Shown piece by piece: positions 44,187-53,041 of a stretch of DNA of 64,000 bases (positions are counted from its first letter, which is position 1; the number at the start of each line of letters is the position of its first letter). A model generated the notes under the pieces. It searched no databases and was not told where the DNA came from. It was given only the letters and a program-made list of their open reading frames with translations. The stretch comes from CAVSCR01 sp963726575. GTDB lineage: Bacteria; Actinomycetota; Actinomycetes; JAHEKZ01. The position numbers and the translations under genes are program-made. The stretch spans positions 1-64,000 of the forward strand of contig CAVSCR010000006.1 of assembly GCA_963726575.1 (NCBI GenBank), written 5' to 3'.

Positions 44187-44450
44187 TCAGTCGCCGAAGA
44201 TCTTGCGGAGCACCACCAGGCCGGCCACGGTGCCGGCGATGATCGCGATGGGACGCCCCTTGATGCTTCCGTCGGGTCGGACGAACACGCCCTTGGCCGC
44301 ATCACCGACCTCGCGCATCACGGACTCCGGACTCAGCCGGTCGTTGAGGTCGTCGACCGTCGCCGCGAGGCGCTCCTGCGTGGCCGAGATGTCGGCCTTG
44401 ATCTGCTTCGGCGACCGCGGCGGCGCGGCGGCCGGGGAGTTCTGCGTCAC
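44187..44450 (-). CDS. DUF3618 membrane-anchored protein
   Basis: An 87-aa protein. The N-terminal DUF3618 segment PKQIKADISATQERLAATVDDLNDRLSPE is helical. A C-terminal hydrophobic helix (PIAIIAGTVAGLVVLRKIFG) anchors it in the membrane. GTG 44450 has AGGAGG in front. It is divergent from bcp, the same order as Rv2520c-bcp in Mycobacterium tuberculosis. Function unknown. Confidence 0.82.
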   Translation of the reverse strand: MTQNSPAAAPPRSPKQIKADISATQERLAATVDDLNDRLSPESVMREVGDAAKGVFVRPDGSIKGRPIAIIAGTVAGLVVLRKIFGD

Positions 44451-44566
44451 GAGCGATCCTCCTTGATTGCCGACGAGATCAAAGCGCCACGGTACCGGCC
44501 GGTGCCCAACTCGGGAGGGTCGGGCACGATGGCGGCACCCGTTCGCCGCCCCCGAGGAGCCTGGCC

Positions 44567-45058
44567 ATGTCCGATCCCGCCCGCTTGTCCGTCGGTGACC
44601 CGGCACCGGCCTTCACCCTGCCCGACGCCGACGGGGCCGAGGTGAGCCTCAGTGACTTCGCCGGTCAGCACGTGGTCGTGTACTTCTACCCCGCGGCCAT
44701 GACGCCCGGCTGCACCCAGCAGGCCTGCGACTTCGAGGCCGGCCAGTCGGTGTTCACCAAAGCCGGCTACGCGATCGTCGGGATCTCGCCGGACAAGCCC
44801 GAGAAGCTGGCCAGCTTCGCGGACAAGGACGAACTGACGTTCCCCCTGCTGTCCGACGTCGACCGGTCGGTGCTGTCCGCCTATGGCGCCTACGGAGAGA
44901 AGACGTTGTACGGCAAGGTCGTGACCGGCGTCATCCGTTCGACGTTCGTGCTCTCGGTCGACGCCAAGGGCCGGGGAACTGTCGAGGTGGCGCAGTACAA
45001 CGTCAAGGCGACCGGTCACGTCGCCAAGCTCCGGCGCGATCTGGACCTACCGGCGTGA
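44567..45058 (+). CDS. bcp: Thioredoxin-dependent thiol peroxidase Bcp
   Basis: A 163-aa atypical 2-Cys peroxiredoxin. YFYPAAMTPGCTQQACDFE carries the peroxidatic Cys of the TPGC motif and the nearby resolving Cys. GISPDKPEKLASFADKDELTFPLLSD and GVIRSTFVLSVDAKG are typical. It reduces peroxides in the cytosol with thioredoxin as donor. ATG 44567. The MFS gene follows after 10 nt and is probably cotranscribed. Confidence 0.93.
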   Translation: MSDPARLSVGDPAPAFTLPDADGAEVSLSDFAGQHVVVYFYPAAMTPGCTQQACDFEAGQSVFTKAGYAIVGISPDKPEKLASFADKDELTFPLLSDVDRSVLSAYGAYGEKTLYGKVVTGVIRSTFVLSVDAKGRGTVEVAQYNVKATGHVAKLRRDLDLPA

Positions 45059-45068
45059 GCAGTCGCGC

Positions 45069-46274
45069 ATGAGCCGTCGACCGGAGTGGCTCACCCGCAA
45101 CGTCGGCGTCCTCTCGGCGGTCTCCTTGACCCAGGACGCGGCGAGCGAACTGCTCTACCCGCTGCTCCCGATCGTGCTGACGGTGCTGCTGGGCGCGCCG
45201 GCCGCCGTGGTGGGCCTGGTCGAGGGCGTGGCCGAGGGCGCGGCCGCGCTGTTCAAGTACCTCTCGGGGCGTTACTCCGACCGGGTCGGGCGCAAGCCCT
45301 TGGTCGGCGCCGGATACGGCCTGGCCGCAGTCGGCAAGGTGATCGTTGCGGCCGCGTCGGTATGGCCGGTACTGATGGTGGGTCGCGTGGTCGACCGCAT
45401 CGGCAAGGGTATCCGCGGCGCCCCGCGCGACGCGTTGCTGGCCGAGCAGGTGGCCACGCCTGATCTCGGCAAGGTGTTCGGCTTCCATCGCGCAGCCGAC
45501 ACCCTCGGCGCCGTCATCGGCCCTCTGGCGGCGCTGGCCATCTTGGCCGCCACCCACGACAACATCGCGCTGGCCTTGTGGATCGCAGTGATCCCGGCGA
45601 CCCTCAGCGTCGCTCTGGTCGCGTTCACCCGTGACGACGTCTCGGCCGCCGAGGTTCGTCGTGACCCCCAGAAGCAGGCGGCGACCCGAGCTCCGCTCCC
45701 CAAGGAGTACATCGAGGTCGTCACGGTGCTGGTCGTGATCGCGCTGGCCAACTTCCCTGACGCACTCGTGCTGCTCCGCGTCTCGGAGATCGGCTTCAGT
45801 GCGACCGGTGTGGTTGCCGTGTACGTCGTCTACAACCTCGTGTACGCCCTGGTGTCGTATCCGGCGGGCTCGCTGTCGGACCGCTGGCCCCGCTCCCGGG
45901 TGTACGCCGTCGGCTTGGTCTGCTTCGCGATCGGCTACATCGGGCTCGGCGTCGTCGACGGCGGCTGGGTCGTGTTCGTGCTCATGGCCGTTTACGGCGG
46001 GTTCAACGGTTTCACCGACGGCGTCGGAAAGGCGTGGATCTCCTCGCTGGTGCCGTCTGGCGTACGCGGACGCGCGCAGGGAGTGTTCCAAGGACTCTCC
46101 GGCGGCGCCGTTCTGGTGGCCGGGCTCTGGGCCGGCCTGCTCTGGACGTCAGGCGCCGGCGACGGCGTCGTGCCACTCATCGTTGCCGGCACCATCGCCG
46201 GGCTCGCGGCCATCTGGATGCTGACGGTGGGACGTCGGCTGAAGGTGGCGGCGCAGGTCGGGCAAGCCGCCTGA
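45069..46274 (+). CDS. MFS transporter
   Basis: A 401-aa protein with 12 helices. The MFS loop 2-3 motif is KYLSGRYSDRVGRKPLVGAGY and the second-half counterpart is SYPAGSLSDRWPRSRVYAVGL. The N-terminal LTQDAASELLYPLLPIVLTVLLGAPAAVVGLVEG resembles the UMF/nitrate-like drug exporter group. Substrate unknown. It follows bcp closely and ends 25 bp before the tRNA-Leu. Confidence 0.87.
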   Translation: MSRRPEWLTRNVGVLSAVSLTQDAASELLYPLLPIVLTVLLGAPAAVVGLVEGVAEGAAALFKYLSGRYSDRVGRKPLVGAGYGLAAVGKVIVAAASVWPVLMVGRVVDRIGKGIRGAPRDALLAEQVATPDLGKVFGFHRAADTLGAVIGPLAALAILAATHDNIALALWIAVIPATLSVALVAFTRDDVSAAEVRRDPQKQAATRAPLPKEYIEVVTVLVVIALANFPDALVLLRVSEIGFSATGVVAVYVVYNLVYALVSYPAGSLSDRWPRSRVYAVGLVCFAIGYIGLGVVDGGWVVFVLMAVYGGFNGFTDGVGKAWISSLVPSGVRGRAQGVFQGLSGGAVLVAGLWAGLLWTSGAGDGVVPLIVAGTIAGLAAIWMLTVGRRLKVAAQVGQAA

Positions 46275-46299
46275 GACATCGCCTACCCTTGGAAGGTCG

Positions 46300-46384
46300 G
46301 CGGGAGTGGCGGAACTGGTAGACGCCCGGGATTTAGGATCCCGTGTCCTCGGACGTGGGGGTTCGAGTCCCCCCTCCCGCACCA
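46300..46384 (+). tRNA. tRNA-Leu (anticodon UAG)
   Basis: An 85-nt class II tRNA. Acceptor stem GCGGGAG pairs with CTCCCGC (46374-46380), and ACCA is encoded at 46381-46384. The anticodon stem CGGGA/TCCCG encloses the loop TTTAGGA with anticodon TAG, reading CUA leucine codons. The T loop GTTCGAGTC and the long variable arm (TGTCCTCGGACGT) are typical for leucine tRNA. Confidence 0.97.
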
Positions 46385-46517
46385 CCGCGCAACCCGTACG
46401 GCGCGATCGACGGCAACCCGACCGCCTTCTCGCTCGCCGCGAACGTCTGGGAGACGAGGTCGGGATGCTGCACTCCGCTCGCTCGGCCGCGTCGGCGTTC
46501 GGTCGTAAGGTCGCCAT

Positions 46518-46955
46518 GTGGACCTGGTGCTCCGCGAGACGACGCTCGACGATCTCCCGATCCTGTTCGAGCACCAGCGCGACCCGGTCGCCAACGAGAT
46601 GGCCGTGTTCTCAGCACGCGAGTGGGACGCCTTTGTGGCGCACGACGCGAAGATCCGGTCCGACCCGACCCTGATCCGTCGCACGGTCGTCGTGGACGAC
46701 GAGGTCGTCGGCAGCATCGGCTGCTTCGGCGACGCACAACGCGCGGTGGGCTACTGGTACGACCGCGCGGTTTGGGGGAGAGGCATCGCAACCGCGGCGC
46801 TTGCCGCCTTCCTAGACGACGTCACCGAGCGGCCCTTGTTCGCCCACGTCGCGGTCACGAACGTCGGGTCGGCGAAGGTGCTGGAGCGATGCGGTTTCGT
46901 CGAGGTCGATCGCGAGACGACCGACGTCGAGGAGATCGTCTACCGGCTGGCCTAG
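46518..46955 (+). CDS. GNAT-family N-acetyltransferase
   Basis: A 145-aa acetyltransferase. LRETTLDDLPILFEHQRDPVANEMA is the RimJ/RimL-type N terminus. VGYWYDRAVWGRGIATAALAAFLDDV holds the acetyl-CoA loop (WGRGIAT, motif A), and VTNVGSAKVLERCGFVEVDRE is the final helix-strand. It acetylates a protein terminus or small amine. GTG 46518 is the start. It stands alone after the tRNA. Confidence 0.88.
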   Translation: MDLVLRETTLDDLPILFEHQRDPVANEMAVFSAREWDAFVAHDAKIRSDPTLIRRTVVVDDEVVGSIGCFGDAQRAVGYWYDRAVWGRGIATAALAAFLDDVTERPLFAHVAVTNVGSAKVLERCGFVEVDRETTDVEEIVYRLA

Positions 46956-47146
46956 CCGCAGGCGCAACCTGGAGTGTCGTTCTGCGCGTGACACGGCTCC
47001 CGTGTCCCGTCAACAGTGTCAGCCGACCCGCACTGCCCGGCGCACTGTGATCACCAGCGCCAAAAGAACGCCCAGATGGCCGCGAGGTACACCCCAGGCA
47101 GCCACTCCCGAGCGATGCCCGTGTCGTGTCTTTGTGCGGCTCGCAA

Positions 47147-47389
47147 TCAGTGGCGGTTCATCCGCTGAACGGTGCCCGCGACCATCCCGACGAGAGCCCC
47201 CATGATTGCGCCAAGGATTGCGGCTGGTATCCCCACCTCAACTACGGCGAACCACGCGGTCGGTGGGTACGCATGCAGACCGAGGATCAGCCCCGTGAAA
47301 CCACCGAGCAGGAGAGCTGCCAGAGCGCCGACGACCGCGAAGCGCGGGATGACCGGCATGACCGCCATCTGAGACCGCGCCGACATCAT
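47147..47389 (-). CDS. Small membrane protein, 80 aa
   Basis: Two predicted hydrophobic helices, FAVVGALAALLLGGFTGLILGLHA and VVEVGIPAAILGAIMGALVGMVAGTV, are rich in Gly and Ala, and the tail is basic. No family is recognised. ATG 47389 or the adjacent ATG 47386 is chosen because upstream sequence in this frame is not protein-like. It may belong with the other small membrane protein at 47502-47807 on the same strand. No strong ribosome site was found. Confidence 0.5.
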   Translation of the reverse strand: MMSARSQMAVMPVIPRFAVVGALAALLLGGFTGLILGLHAYPPTAWFAVVEVGIPAAILGAIMGALVGMVAGTVQRMNRH

Positions 47390-47501
47390 GAAGTCAGTAT
47401 GCGGCGAACGTCGGCGCGACGGCCCATTGGGGACCATCCGGATGCGCGGAAGATCCACCGCGCACCGATGTGCTTGTGACTCGCCTCGCGCCAAAGGTCG
47501 T

Positions 47502-47807
47502 CTAGGACGGGGCGGCGTGGGATCCCGACTCGCTGCCGTGACCTCGACCGACCAGGACACCAGCGCCGCAAGAGGTAGCCACCAACCAAAGCAGCACGAC
47601 CCAAGGCAGTCGGTCCCAGGCGTCACGTGCAGCTTGCAGACCAGGATTCGGGATCATGTGTATCCCTGGTGCCGCGAATTGAGCCAGTGTCTCCGGATGT
47701 GCCGCTTGGTACATGAGGGCAATCTCTTGGGAGCTGAACACGATGGCTGCCAGTGCGAACGCCACTCCAACGGCAGCCAGAACCAGCGTCCAAGATCGCC
47801 CCGGCAT
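47502..47807 (-). CDS. Small membrane protein, 101 aa
   Basis: The N-terminal helix WTLVLAAVGVAFALAAIVFSS and the C-terminal helix LPWVVLLWLVATSCGAGVLVGRG flank a loop of about 45 residues with QAAHPETLAQFAAPGIHMIP. ATG 47807 follows GAGGGGGAA at good spacing. This is the best support for a real gene here. Family unknown. It probably shares a transcript with the 80-aa membrane protein downstream. Confidence 0.6.
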   Translation of the reverse strand: MPGRSWTLVLAAVGVAFALAAIVFSSQEIALMYQAAHPETLAQFAAPGIHMIPNPGLQAARDAWDRLPWVVLLWLVATSCGAGVLVGRGHGSESGSHAAPS

Positions 47808-48113
47808 CCACTTCCCCCTCAGTCGAGTGTCCTGGTGACCATGGCCGACGTTACAACCGAAGCACCACGCCGATGTGCCGGCCTATGCGCGGTGGACGCC
47901 ACGTGCCGCTTCGCGGTGTCGCCTTGAACATGAGGCCAAGATCTTCTACAGGTTGGGCGGGCGCAAGGGAACCAAGGGCCCCCTGGTGCCGTGCCCGCAT
48001 CGGTGCAGCGTTCGGCTTGCTGCAGGTAGTTTTGCCCTGTTCAGCAGCGATGAGTCTCGCGACGCTCACCGGTCTGTAAGCAGCAATCCATCGCGGTCCA
48101 ACCAGGAGACACC
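47808..48113. other. Intergenic stretch of 306 bp
   Basis: No credible gene was found. Short open frames exist on both strands, but none has a ribosome site with a protein-like sequence. The stretch must contain the leftward promoter for the small membrane proteins and the rightward promoter for peptidase E, whose ribosome site AGGAGA lies at 48103-48108. Nothing repetitive was seen. Confidence 0.5.
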
Positions 48114-48782
48114 TTGAAGCTTCTGCTCACCTCCGGCGGTGTGAAGAACCCGAGCATCTACGACGCTTTGGTCGACCTTCTAGGCAAACCCATCGCCGAC
48201 TCCAACGCCCTCTGCATCCCCACGGCCGAGTACGGGCACCCCGCGTGCACGCCTGCCTCGGCCTGGCGCTTCATCGCCGGCCAGACCCCGGGACCGATGT
48301 GCGACCTGGGCTGGAAGTCGCTGGGCGTCCTGGAGCTCACCGCGCTGCCCAGCATCGGTGAGGAGCGCTGGGGGCCTTGGGTCCGGGAGACCGACGTCCT
48401 GCTGGTGGACGGTGGCGATGCGACCTACCTGTGCCACTGGATGCGGCAATCCGGGCTGGCGGACCTCCTGCCGTCCCTGCCCGACACGGTCTGGGTGGGG
48501 GTGAGCGCCGGAAGCATGGTGATGACCCCCCGCATCGGGGAGGACTTCGTCAACTGGAAACCGCCAACTGGGGGCGACAGCACCCTCGGAATCGTGGACT
48601 TCTCGATCTTCCCGCACCTGGGTCACGAGCTCATGCCGGAGAACACCATCGACGAGGCGCAGAGATGGGCGGCCAGCCTCGGGGGTCCGGCGTACGCCAT
48701 CGACGACGAGACCGCCATCAAGGTGACCGATGGCACGATCGAGGTCGTCTCTGAGGGGCAATGGAGGCGCTTCCCCTCCTAG
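48114..48782 (+). CDS. Peptidase E (family S51)
   Basis: A 222-aa serine peptidase. The nucleophile lies in WVGVSAGSMVM (the G-x-S-A-G-S motif), and DVLLVDGGDATYL and ELMPENTIDEA match the family. Bacterial peptidase E cleaves N-terminal aspartyl dipeptides; S51 also includes cyanophycinase. TTG 48114 is the start, with AGGAGA before it, and the family N terminus (KLLLTSGGVKN) begins immediately. Its stop overlaps the convergent DUF4177 gene end by four bases. Confidence 0.85.
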   Translation: MKLLLTSGGVKNPSIYDALVDLLGKPIADSNALCIPTAEYGHPACTPASAWRFIAGQTPGPMCDLGWKSLGVLELTALPSIGEERWGPWVRETDVLLVDGGDATYLCHWMRQSGLADLLPSLPDTVWVGVSAGSMVMTPRIGEDFVNWKPPTGGDSTLGIVDFSIFPHLGHELMPENTIDEAQRWAASLGGPAYAIDDETAIKVTDGTIEVVSEGQWRRFPS

Positions 48783-49054
48783 CCCGCAGCAGGGCCCACC
48801 CAGTGCAGAGCCGACGCGCTGGAACCCTCGAGCATCTCCCGTTCGAAGATCAACTCGTAGTACCTCGCGGCTCCGAACGCGGCGACTCCTGGCGCAAAGA
48901 TCTGCACCAAGCGCCACCCTTCCCTCGCGTACTCCTGTACGACTTCCTCGTAGGCCTTGCGTGCCTCGTCATGCGGGCCGAACAGCGCCGAGTACCTGTA
49001 CTCGCCGAGACGAACGAATTTGTACTCGAACGACCGCTGCACCTGGGTTGTCAT
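48779..49054 (-). CDS. DUF4177-like small protein
   Basis: A 91-aa soluble protein. FEYKFVRLGEYRYSALFGPHDEARKAYEEVVQEYAREGWRLVQIFAPG matches the DUF4177 pattern (YK(F/V)V then W(R/E)L(V/I)), and ARYYELIFERE closes the fold. Function unknown. ATG 49054 is preferred; GTG 49063 is possible. Its last bases overlap the convergent peptidase E stop. Confidence 0.7.
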   Translation of the reverse strand: MTTQVQRSFEYKFVRLGEYRYSALFGPHDEARKAYEEVVQEYAREGWRLVQIFAPGVAAFGAARYYELIFEREMLEGSSASALHWVGPAAG

Positions 49055-49240
49055 CGGGCTCACCACCTCGACCGTGCCACACCTCATGTTCTGCGACGGA
49101 TCAAGCCATCGCCAGAGGCGATTGGCCCTCAGCGGTGGACGTACAGGTATCGGCCCAGTTGCGGCATGGGACCTAGACCGCGCTGTCTCCGAGGCTGGGG
49201 CAAGAACCGGTTGATCTCGTGTTTCCGGTGGTCGAGGCGC

Positions 49241-50866
49241 TCAGCCAGTCGCTTCCGCGCTGAGTGCCGGCCCACCCGAGGCGTCTTTGCTCGGACGCGG
49301 GGCGTCGTGCGGCAGGTCGCGCGTGGTGGCCAGCGAGCCCAGAGCGATGAACGCCGCGGCCAGGAGGCCGGCCTTGAGGGCAGCGATCTGCGCCTGCTCG
49401 TAGTCGTCGACCAGCGCGGCAGTGGTGGCGGCGTCGAGACCGGCCTGTTCGGCCGCCGACTGGATCTGGTCGCTGGCGACGAAGTCGATCCCGGAGCCGA
49501 CCGAGACGCTGACCTGCGAGGAGATCTCACTGCCGATCCGCGGGTCGGACTCGATCTTCGACACGAAGACAGCAGTGAGTCCGGCGAGGACGAGGGCTCC
49601 GATCAAGGCAACTCCTAGCGAGGAGCCGAGTTGCTGTCCGGTGTACTGAAGCCCGCCGGCTTCGGCGCGTCCGGAAGCGTCGACCGACGACTGCACAACG
49701 TTGCCGAGCTGCGACGCGAGCAGCCCCACTCCCACGCCGAGCAGGGCCATGGCGGCCGCGAAGGTGCCCTCGGCGAGGTCTGGCTGGATGGTCGCCAGCA
49801 AGACGACGGCGGCCACCGTGGTGATGGTCAACCCGGCGCGGACGATCGTGCGAACCGAGAAGCGGCTCGACAGGCGGGACCCGATCGCTGATGCAAGGAA
49901 CATCGCAATCGAGACCGGCAACATCTTGATGCCGGTCTGCAACGCGTCCAGCCCCAGAACCAGCTGCAGGTACAGCGGCACGACGAAGAAGATGCCCATG
50001 AGGATCAGGTTCTGGGAGAACAGGCCCATCAACCCGGCCCGCACCTTCGGCAGCTTGGCCAGGTCCAGATGCACGAGCGGATCCGCGCCCGACTGCTCGC
50101 GGTGCCGCTGCCATCGCACGAAGCCCCACACCAGACCCCCGCCGAGCCCGATGACGAACGGCGTCAGCGAGAGCCCGAACGGCTCGACCGGCGAGTCCTT
50201 GGGTTGCACCCATCCCCAGGTGGCGGACTGGAGAACTCCGAGAACGACCAGGCCCAGACCCGACGCCGACAAGAAGGTGCCGACGCCGTCCAGCCGGGGC
50301 GTGCGACCCGATCGCAGGGCGTCGGTGATCAGGCGCGTCATGGCGAGGATGAACAAGACGAGTACGACCTCGCCGATGAACACAACGCGCCACGAGAGCT
50401 CCGTGGTGGCCCAGCCGCCCAGGATCGGACCGACTGCGATACCGGCGCCGGCGACCCCGCCGATCACGGCATAGGCCACCTTGCGGTCACGGCCCTCGTA
50501 GTTCCCCGCGATCAGAGCGGCGAGCGCCGGTAGGACCAATGAGGCTCCGAGGCCCTCCAGGATCGACCAGCCCAAGGTCAGGACCGCAACGGTCGGCGCG
50601 AGTGCGGTCATCAGCGAGCCGCAGCCGTAGATCACCAACCCCACGGCGAAGGCGCGCCGGCGGCCAATGATGTCCCCGAGCTTTGCGCCGGTCAGCATGA
50701 ACATGGCCATGACCAGGCAGTACAAGGTGATGACGCCTTGGATCGTGGTGACCGTCGTGTCGAAGTCGGCCACGAGCGTGCTGATCGACACGTTCATGAC
50801 CGACTGGTCGAGGACCATCACGAACTGAGCGGTCGCCAACGCCACGAGTGGCCACCACCGCTTCAT
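49241..50866 (-). CDS. DHA2-family (14-TM) MFS exporter
   Basis: A 541-aa transporter. LVALATAQFVMVLDQSVMNVSISTLVADF is the DHA2 N-terminal signature, then MLTGAKLGDIIGRRRAFAVGL (motif A) and AGAGIAVGPILGGWATTELSWRVVFIGEV (motif C, antiporter). Fourteen helices are expected. Such proteins extrude drugs, dyes or metabolites with proton influx. ATG 50866 is preceded by GGGAG; the frame is open further upstream but that part overlaps the divergent gene. A local regulator is not visible. Confidence 0.9.
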   Translation of the reverse strand: MKRWWPLVALATAQFVMVLDQSVMNVSISTLVADFDTTVTTIQGVITLYCLVMAMFMLTGAKLGDIIGRRRAFAVGLVIYGCGSLMTALAPTVAVLTLGWSILEGLGASLVLPALAALIAGNYEGRDRKVAYAVIGGVAGAGIAVGPILGGWATTELSWRVVFIGEVVLVLFILAMTRLITDALRSGRTPRLDGVGTFLSASGLGLVVLGVLQSATWGWVQPKDSPVEPFGLSLTPFVIGLGGGLVWGFVRWQRHREQSGADPLVHLDLAKLPKVRAGLMGLFSQNLILMGIFFVVPLYLQLVLGLDALQTGIKMLPVSIAMFLASAIGSRLSSRFSVRTIVRAGLTITTVAAVVLLATIQPDLAEGTFAAAMALLGVGVGLLASQLGNVVQSSVDASGRAEAGGLQYTGQQLGSSLGVALIGALVLAGLTAVFVSKIESDPRIGSEISSQVSVSVGSGIDFVASDQIQSAAEQAGLDAATTAALVDDYEQAQIAALKAGLLAAAFIALGSLATTRDLPHDAPRPSKDASGGPALSAEATG

Positions 50867-50937
50867 CGGCGCCCCAACTCCCCGTCTCGCGTCGTTCAGT
50901 AGCGTGCACCGTAGCCTTTCTGAGGAGGAGTTCCACC

Positions 50938-52215
50938 ATGTCCAGACGCGTGGCGGCTGCCGTGACCTTGACCCTGCTGGCCGTCGGTTCGGTGCTTCTG
51001 GCCTTCTCCGTGATTGCGGAGTTCCCGCAGGGTCCGATTGCGCTGGGTCTGCTGGTGCTTGCGGGAACCTTCGGCTGGCAGGGCGTGATCCGTACTGGCC
51101 GATCCCGCCTCGCATGGTGGAGTGGCGGTGCTCTGCTGTTGGTCGGTGCCGTGGCCGTGGTGTTCGTCGACGGGATCCGCCCGAGCGGGTTGGCAGGTCT
51201 GATCCTGTGGGTGCTCGCCGCCGGCGTGAGCAAAAGGGCGTTCTCCGTACGGGTGCACTTGCCGAACGCACCCCGCCCCGCGCGTTCAGTCGTCTTCTAC
51301 AACGTGAAGTCCGGCGGCGGCAAGGCGCTGAGCAGCCATCTCGCCGAGGAAGCGACCAGCAGACGGATCACCCCGCGGGAGTTCCAGCCGGGTGAGGACT
51401 GGGAGCAGGTCGTCCGCGACCACGTCGCCAACGGCGCCGACGGGCTGATGGCCGCCGGCGGCGATGGGACCCAGGCTCTGGTGGCGACGATCGCGGCCGA
51501 ACACGACCTGCCGTTCGCCTGCATCCCGGCCGGCACACGCAACCACTTCGCCCTCGACCTGGGAGTGGACCGCGACGACGTCGTCGGCGCCCTCGACGCC
51601 TTCGTCGACGGCGGTGAGAAGCGCGTCGACCTCGGCGTCGTCGCGGGCCGGGTGTTCGTCAACAACGTGTCGTTCGGCCTCTATGCCGAAGCCGTGCAGC
51701 AGCCGGGGTATCGGGACGCGAAGGTCAGAACCCTGCTCAACACGGTGCCCGCAGTGATCGGCCAAGGGGACGCCAGCGGCGGACACCAGCTGCGCTGGAC
51801 CGGCCCCGACGGCTCCCCGCAATCCTCCGCGGCGGTGATCCTGGTGTCCAACAACGTCTACCGGATCGGCAGGGTCATCGGCTCCGGCACGCGCCCGCGC
51901 ATGGACGCCGGACAGCTGGGGGTAACGGTCATGGGAGCCGCGTCACCGAGCAGTCATCGCCAGCCGTTGCAACAGTGGGCGACGCCGGAGTTCATGATCG
52001 AGTCCGATGGCGACATCCCGCTCGGCGTCGACGGGGAGGCGTTGACGATGCCGTCCCCCGTGACCTTGCAGATCCGACCCGGTGCGTTGCGCGTGCGCAT
52101 TGCGCCCCACCACCCCGGCGCCTCCCCTGCGTATGCGCAGCCGACCGGGTTCCGCGACGCGATTCGTCGACTCATCCGCATCGCCGGCGGCGCCGACCCC
52201 GTCATGCTCGGGTAG
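50938..52215 (+). CDS. Diacylglycerol kinase catalytic-domain lipid kinase
   Basis: A 425-aa protein. Three N-terminal helices (about 8-95) anchor it in the membrane. The DAGK catalytic domain begins SVVFYNVKSGGGKAL and contains LMAAGGDGTQALVATIA (the GGDGT nucleotide motif) and CIPAGTRNHFALDLGVDRDD (the G-T-x-N-x-x-A motif). The C-terminal lobe ends at GVDGEALTMPSPVTLQI. It phosphorylates a lipid or sphingoid-like substrate. ATG 50938 has AGGAGGAG. It is divergent from the DHA2 exporter. Confidence 0.88.
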   Translation: MSRRVAAAVTLTLLAVGSVLLAFSVIAEFPQGPIALGLLVLAGTFGWQGVIRTGRSRLAWWSGGALLLVGAVAVVFVDGIRPSGLAGLILWVLAAGVSKRAFSVRVHLPNAPRPARSVVFYNVKSGGGKALSSHLAEEATSRRITPREFQPGEDWEQVVRDHVANGADGLMAAGGDGTQALVATIAAEHDLPFACIPAGTRNHFALDLGVDRDDVVGALDAFVDGGEKRVDLGVVAGRVFVNNVSFGLYAEAVQQPGYRDAKVRTLLNTVPAVIGQGDASGGHQLRWTGPDGSPQSSAAVILVSNNVYRIGRVIGSGTRPRMDAGQLGVTVMGAASPSSHRQPLQQWATPEFMIESDGDIPLGVDGEALTMPSPVTLQIRPGALRVRIAPHHPGASPAYAQPTGFRDAIRRLIRIAGGADPVMLG

Positions 52216-52253
52216 CTCCGGAGGATGCGATGACCGACCAGCCAGATGGCGTG

Positions 52254-53015
52254 CTACCAGCCCAAGCGCCTGAGGTACTCCCGCACCAGCGGAACAGTCA
52301 GGTCGACGTCATGGAATGCGCCGAAGTGGTCGCGCGTGCCCACCACCTGCAGGGGGACGCCGAACGCCGCCGCCACCGGCTCGCAGTTGTCGGGGTCGTC
52401 ACCGCCGCCGCAGTAGACCATGGCGGGGGCGGCGCACCGGGCCACGTCGATGCGGTAGTCGCCCTGCCCTCGGCCGAGGATGACCGCTCCCAGGGCACGC
52501 GGGTCGTTCAGCTCGGTCTGCTGCCGGTCGTACTCGGAGAGGTCAGAGCCGGCCCACACCCGCGCCCAGTCGGCGTCCAGCATCGCCTGCACCCAGGGCT
52601 CGACGGCCGGGTCCGGTGCTTCCAACACGGCGTGTGAGCCGCCCAGCACCATGCCGGCGACCCGCTGCGGGTACTCGGCGGCAGCGACGCCGACCAGCCA
52701 CGCCCCGCGGGAGTAGCCCCACAGAACTGCTCGGTCGACGCCCGCGACGTCCATGACCGCAATGAGGTCGGCACCAACGTCGGGAGCGCGGTAGCTGCGC
52801 CAGTCGTGCGGTGCGGAACTGGCGCCATGGCCCAGCGAGTCGACACTCAGGACCCGGTTGGTGTCGCAGAGGAGGTCGACGCACCCGACGTCTCGCCACT
52901 CGGCCGCACTGCCTCCGAAGCCGTTGACCAGCACGATGGTGCTTCCGGCGCCGGCATCCTCGAAGCTGATGTCGAATCCGCGCGACTGCGCCCTGCCTAC
53001 TTCGAAGCGACCCAT
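52254..53015 (-). CDS. Alpha/beta hydrolase
   Basis: A 253-aa enzyme. The nucleophile elbow is LWGYSRGAWLVG (G-Y-S-R-G). The oxyanion region is VLVNGFGGSAAEW, the acid is in the MVYCGGGDDPDN segment, and the catalytic His is in RDHFGAFHD. ATG 53015 gives a natural N terminus (GRFEVGRAQSRGFDISF). The gene lies just downstream of a second hydrolase gene on the same strand. Substrate unknown. Confidence 0.8.
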   Translation of the reverse strand: MGRFEVGRAQSRGFDISFEDAGAGSTIVLVNGFGGSAAEWRDVGCVDLLCDTNRVLSVDSLGHGASSAPHDWRSYRAPDVGADLIAVMDVAGVDRAVLWGYSRGAWLVGVAAAEYPQRVAGMVLGGSHAVLEAPDPAVEPWVQAMLDADWARVWAGSDLSEYDRQQTELNDPRALGAVILGRGQGDYRIDVARCAAPAMVYCGGGDDPDNCEPVAAAFGVPLQVVGTRDHFGAFHDVDLTVPLVREYLRRLGW

Positions 53016-53041
53016 GGGCTGCCCGACCTGACGGATCCGAC

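Noticed and set aside
42956..44242. 428-codon plus-strand open frame across the LysE and GroES genes
   Set aside because: It is antisense to two clearly recognisable genes and starts in the palindromic repeat region. No domain is visible.
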